Shown: piece after piece, positions 60,985-64,000 of the stretch | Position numbering within the stretch: the first letter of the stretch is position 1 | How the letters are laid out: each line of letters opens with the position of its first letter | From: Allacma fusca | Lineage: Eukaryota; Arthropoda; Collembola; Symphypleona; Sminthuridae | Direction of reading: 5' to 3' | Length of the DNA stretch: 64,000 nucleotides | Assembly: GCA_947179485.1 (NCBI GenBank) | Contig: OX359250.1 | Span: forward strand, 27,724,654 to 27,788,653 | Notes under the pieces: generated by a model | The model's input: the letters and a program-made list of their open reading frames with translations, nothing else | Database searches by the model: none | Told to the model about the DNA's origin: nothing | Program-made: the position numbers and the translations under genes

Positions 60985-61352
60985 TTATTTGTGGTAGTTT
61001 TTAACGTTACATAATGTTATTATTAATACCCGAGTAAGGCATACAATAAATATTACATATAATGCATACATACATACAATCAATATCAATACACAGTGTT
61101 AAGGAATTTCTCAGAAAAAATCAGTGAAAATAAATGTTGCAGATATCCCTGTGCAATAGATTGTAACTAAACTACATTTTAGCTTTCTCAGATTACAAAT
61201 TTTATAAATCAAATATATTTTGAAAAATTGTTATGTGACAGTAAACAAATTCTAGATAAACAATTTGACAGGGAATTGCAAAAGCAAAAATGTAAAAATT
61301 AATGAGTATGTGAAAGGATAATAAACCGTTTATAAAATTCATAATGCTGGTT

Positions 61353-62495
61353 TCACTTTTTCATTCTTGGTTTAGCAGGTTTAGTTTTTGTGTTTGGAGT
61401 TTTTTCAATTTTGATTCGATCCTTTTTCTTTGGAACGTTCTTCTTTTTGTTTCCTTTACATCTCGCAAGCTTTTGATGAGATGTCAAACTCCGCTGGTTC
61501 TTAAATGTTTTCCCACATTTACGACAAGGAATTCTTGATGAAGGCGCATGAACTGACTTCAAGTGACGAGTCAAATGGGAATTATTAGTAAATTTCGCCA
61601 TACATTGATCGCAGGCGAAATCTGAAAATCAAATGTAATAAATCATCATGATAAAGGCAATTTAGAACCACTGGTCATACGAATTGTAAAACAACGTACT
61701 CATATCTAAACTTCGAACGTCCTTCCTCTTCTTGCGAGTAGAAATAGAACTCTCGGGGTACGTTTGCACCGAAACATCCATCATTAATGCTCCTGTTGTA
61801 GTTTGAGTTTCCACATCTACCAATGCTGCAGTATCCTGCGTCTGAGTTTGCACGTGTACCATTGATACAGTATCCCGAGTCCGCGTTTTCACATCTAAAA
61901 TAAAATGCAAACCAATTTCATAATCTCATCCTACAATCTATAAATATCGTAATGTTTAAATTCTTACCTGACGTGTTTTCAGCCAGATGAAGTATTTTCA
62001 AATTTATCTCATTGCTGGCACTTTCTTCCTCCATACCATCCATCATCTTTCCAAAAAATATGGATTCTACGTTTGTAGCAGAATTATTCGTAATACAGTA
62101 GTGACAATGATTATAAACTCGGTAATGGAAACGGCAAAGGGTGTCAGTCATATCCTTGTCAAAACTTTCAATTGGTTCCCAGGTGTCAGATGTACTTAAA
62201 GAAAAAGTACATATTCGAACATACAGTCACTTCCCACTAACTTCTTTTGATATTAACTAATTAATAATTCCAAAATTTACCTATCAAACCCATACCAATG
62301 GACACGATATCTCAAACTTAAATCCACAACAGATTGTTCAATTCCATAAATGGAATGCACGTCAAATGTATCATTTCTACTTGTATCTTTTACAAATGTT
62401 TGCTCTACAATCACTTCTATTTCAGTCGTTAATAATGGATTGCAAATAAGCGGATCATTGGCCGCACGGAAATAATTTTCTAAAGCAGAACCCAT
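61353..62495 (-). CDS. Chromodomain/zinc-finger protein, four exons (copy C)
   Basis: Same gene; exons 62495..62281, 62194..61968, 61894..61700 and 61621..61353. It shares the copy B base at the exon 2 acceptor. Confidence 0.8.
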
Positions 62496-62736
62496 TTATT
62501 CACAGCTTCCAGACGTGAATGTATTATCTGAAAAATTAAAATATTATATTCCCATTGAAGCCCGATTTGAACGTTCCCTCCTCAGTGTTTGTATAGTTGA
62601 AGCGTCTTGTCCGTTGATGGCAAGTTCATATGTAACTTGTGAAAACCTAAAGTAAAAACCCGTATATACGATGTACATACATACATGTGTCAATATCACC
62701 CAAATGTTACTAAATTAGCTAAGAAATTAGCACCAA

Positions 62737-63681
62737 CATTCTAATTTAAACAGATTAAATTCAAATGTTATACATAAGGAGAACTTTCGGAAGCATCTGC
62801 ATAGTTCGACAATATTTGGTTACCCGGGTATCTTCATTTAAAATAGTGACGAACTTAAGCCTACATGTCACATGCAATGATTTTCTCTGATTTTACCACC
62901 GAGATTATTATTACCGTATCTTCCCTTCAAGGATCAGATAACGAGGTACTTATTTAACACAAACACATAGTTCGACATTATGTCTGCTGCCCGAGAATCT
63001 CACTTTAAGAGAATATCCGGGTATTTAAGCTATTGGACTTATAGGCATAATACAAGTTCGCTCCACTAACATTTTAATTTAAACATTTTAAATGCAATTG
63101 CTATATATAAGGAAAACCTTTGGTAGCATCTGCACCGTTTGACATTATGTTGATACCCGGATATTTTTATTGAAAATAAAATTGAACTTATGCCTATGCG
63201 TCATATGCTATAATTTTTCCGATTTTTTCACCAAGATCGTTATTAATTTATATCCTCTTCATACATCTTATAACGGAGTACTTATTTACCACATATGCAT
63301 AGTTTGACATTAGGTCCGCTGCCCGAGAACCTCACTTTACAATATCCGGGTATTTAAGCTATTGGACTTATAGGCATAATACATGTTCGCTCCACTAACA
63401 TTTTAATTTAAACATTTTAAACGCAATTGCTATATATTAGAAGAACCTTTGGTAGCATCTGCACCGTTTGACATTATGTTGATACCCGGGTATCTTTATT
63501 GAAACTAAAATTGAACTTTTGCCTATGCGTCATATGCTATAATTTTTCCCAATTTTTCACCAAGATCGTTATTTATGTATATCCTCTTCATACATCTTAT
63601 AACGGAGTACTTATTTACCACATATGCTTAGTTCGACATTAGGCTTACTACCCGGGAATATTACATTACAATATCCGGGTA
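62737..63681. repeat. Three ~330-bp repeats (copy C)
   Basis: Same repeat block as 9616..10560. The window ends about 320 bp after it. Confidence 0.85.
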
Positions 63682-64000
63682 TTTAAGAAATTTTGTGTTA
63701 TGTAAACAATACATATTCGCCATCTATAATACTTTTGTAGACTTATCCTATATATGTAACTACATATAACATAATGATGTAACCTCAAGTATTGTATGTT
63801 CCCATATTCCAAAAAAAGATAACCATCGAAAAGGATATTTGCTGTACTCAAATCTTACATAATTGTGAAAATCTACTTTCTATTTTAATAAACACATCGT
63901 TAGGCAATTTACATCAAATTCATTCTACGTCACATTAATGTTTACACACCAACCTATTTCACAAGAATACAATACATAAAAGATAATCATTATTCAAACC

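Larger units (their letters stand above)
53122..64000. repeat. Tandem unit, copy C (partial, 10,879 bp)
   Basis: Third copy, cut by the window end within the intergenic stretch corresponding to copy A 10879. The offset from copy B is 26566 throughout. It contains the 3' part of the polymerase, helicase, unknown spliced gene, repeat-module gene, the small gene pair, the chromodomain gene and the ~330-bp repeats. Confidence 0.98.

Noticed and set aside
1-64000. Search for tRNA or rRNA genes and for a retroviral-type integrase
   Set aside because: No cloverleaf-like box pairs, rRNA-like stretches or zinc-binding HHCC/DDE frames were seen by eye. A profile search would be needed to exclude degenerate copies.

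Overview
The window is two and a half head-to-tail copies of one AT-rich unit of about 26.56 kb. Copy A is 1..26555, copy B is 26556..53121 and copy C (partial) is 53122..64000. The copies are nearly identical. They differ by scattered single-base changes, a 10-bp length change in an (AT)n tract and one extra base near 15619/42185. No unit boundary is visible: the sequence runs cyclically, as expected for a genomic tandem array or for a circular molecule read around more than twice.

The gene content is that of a Polinton/Maverick or adintovirus-like element: protein-primed family B DNA polymerase, adenain-like cysteine protease, A32/FtsK-type packaging ATPase, and the last ~80 codons of a Polinton-type capsid protein. 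It also carries a Pif1-like SF1 helicase. Most long genes contain short GT-AG introns whose removal restores a continuous frame, and AATAAA signals follow many genes. The host is therefore a eukaryote, most likely an arthropod or similar invertebrate (inference from AT content, short introns and transposon types).

Unit layout in copy A coordinates, with the polymerase of copy B: 3' end of the polymerase (+, 1..1536); helicase (-, 1618..3260) convergent to it; unknown four-exon gene (+, 3579..4668); repeat-module gene (-, 5038..6318) with a 130-bp palindrome in its first intron; 19-bp minisatellite (6800..7146); two small abutting genes (+, 7316..7863); chromodomain/zinc-finger gene (-, 8232..9374); three ~330-bp repeats rich in CCCGGGT (9616..10560); membrane/coiled-coil gene (-, 11011..12853); (AT)n tract; a transposon-filled stretch of ~7 kb (13498..20567); then a tight + strand block of capsid C-terminal remnant, protease, ATPase, two small virion-type genes, a membrane protein and the full polymerase (20568..28091).

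Polymerase and helicase would serve replication. ATPase and protease are normally virion packaging and maturation enzymes, yet I find no intact capsid gene and no integrase, so the unit looks like an endogenised or reduced element. What maintains it as a uniform array or circle is the main open question. The most unusual parts are the integrase-free chromodomain protein with TQT motifs and zinc fingers, the large palindrome inside an intron, and a gene whose intron retention would switch a membrane protein to a secreted one.
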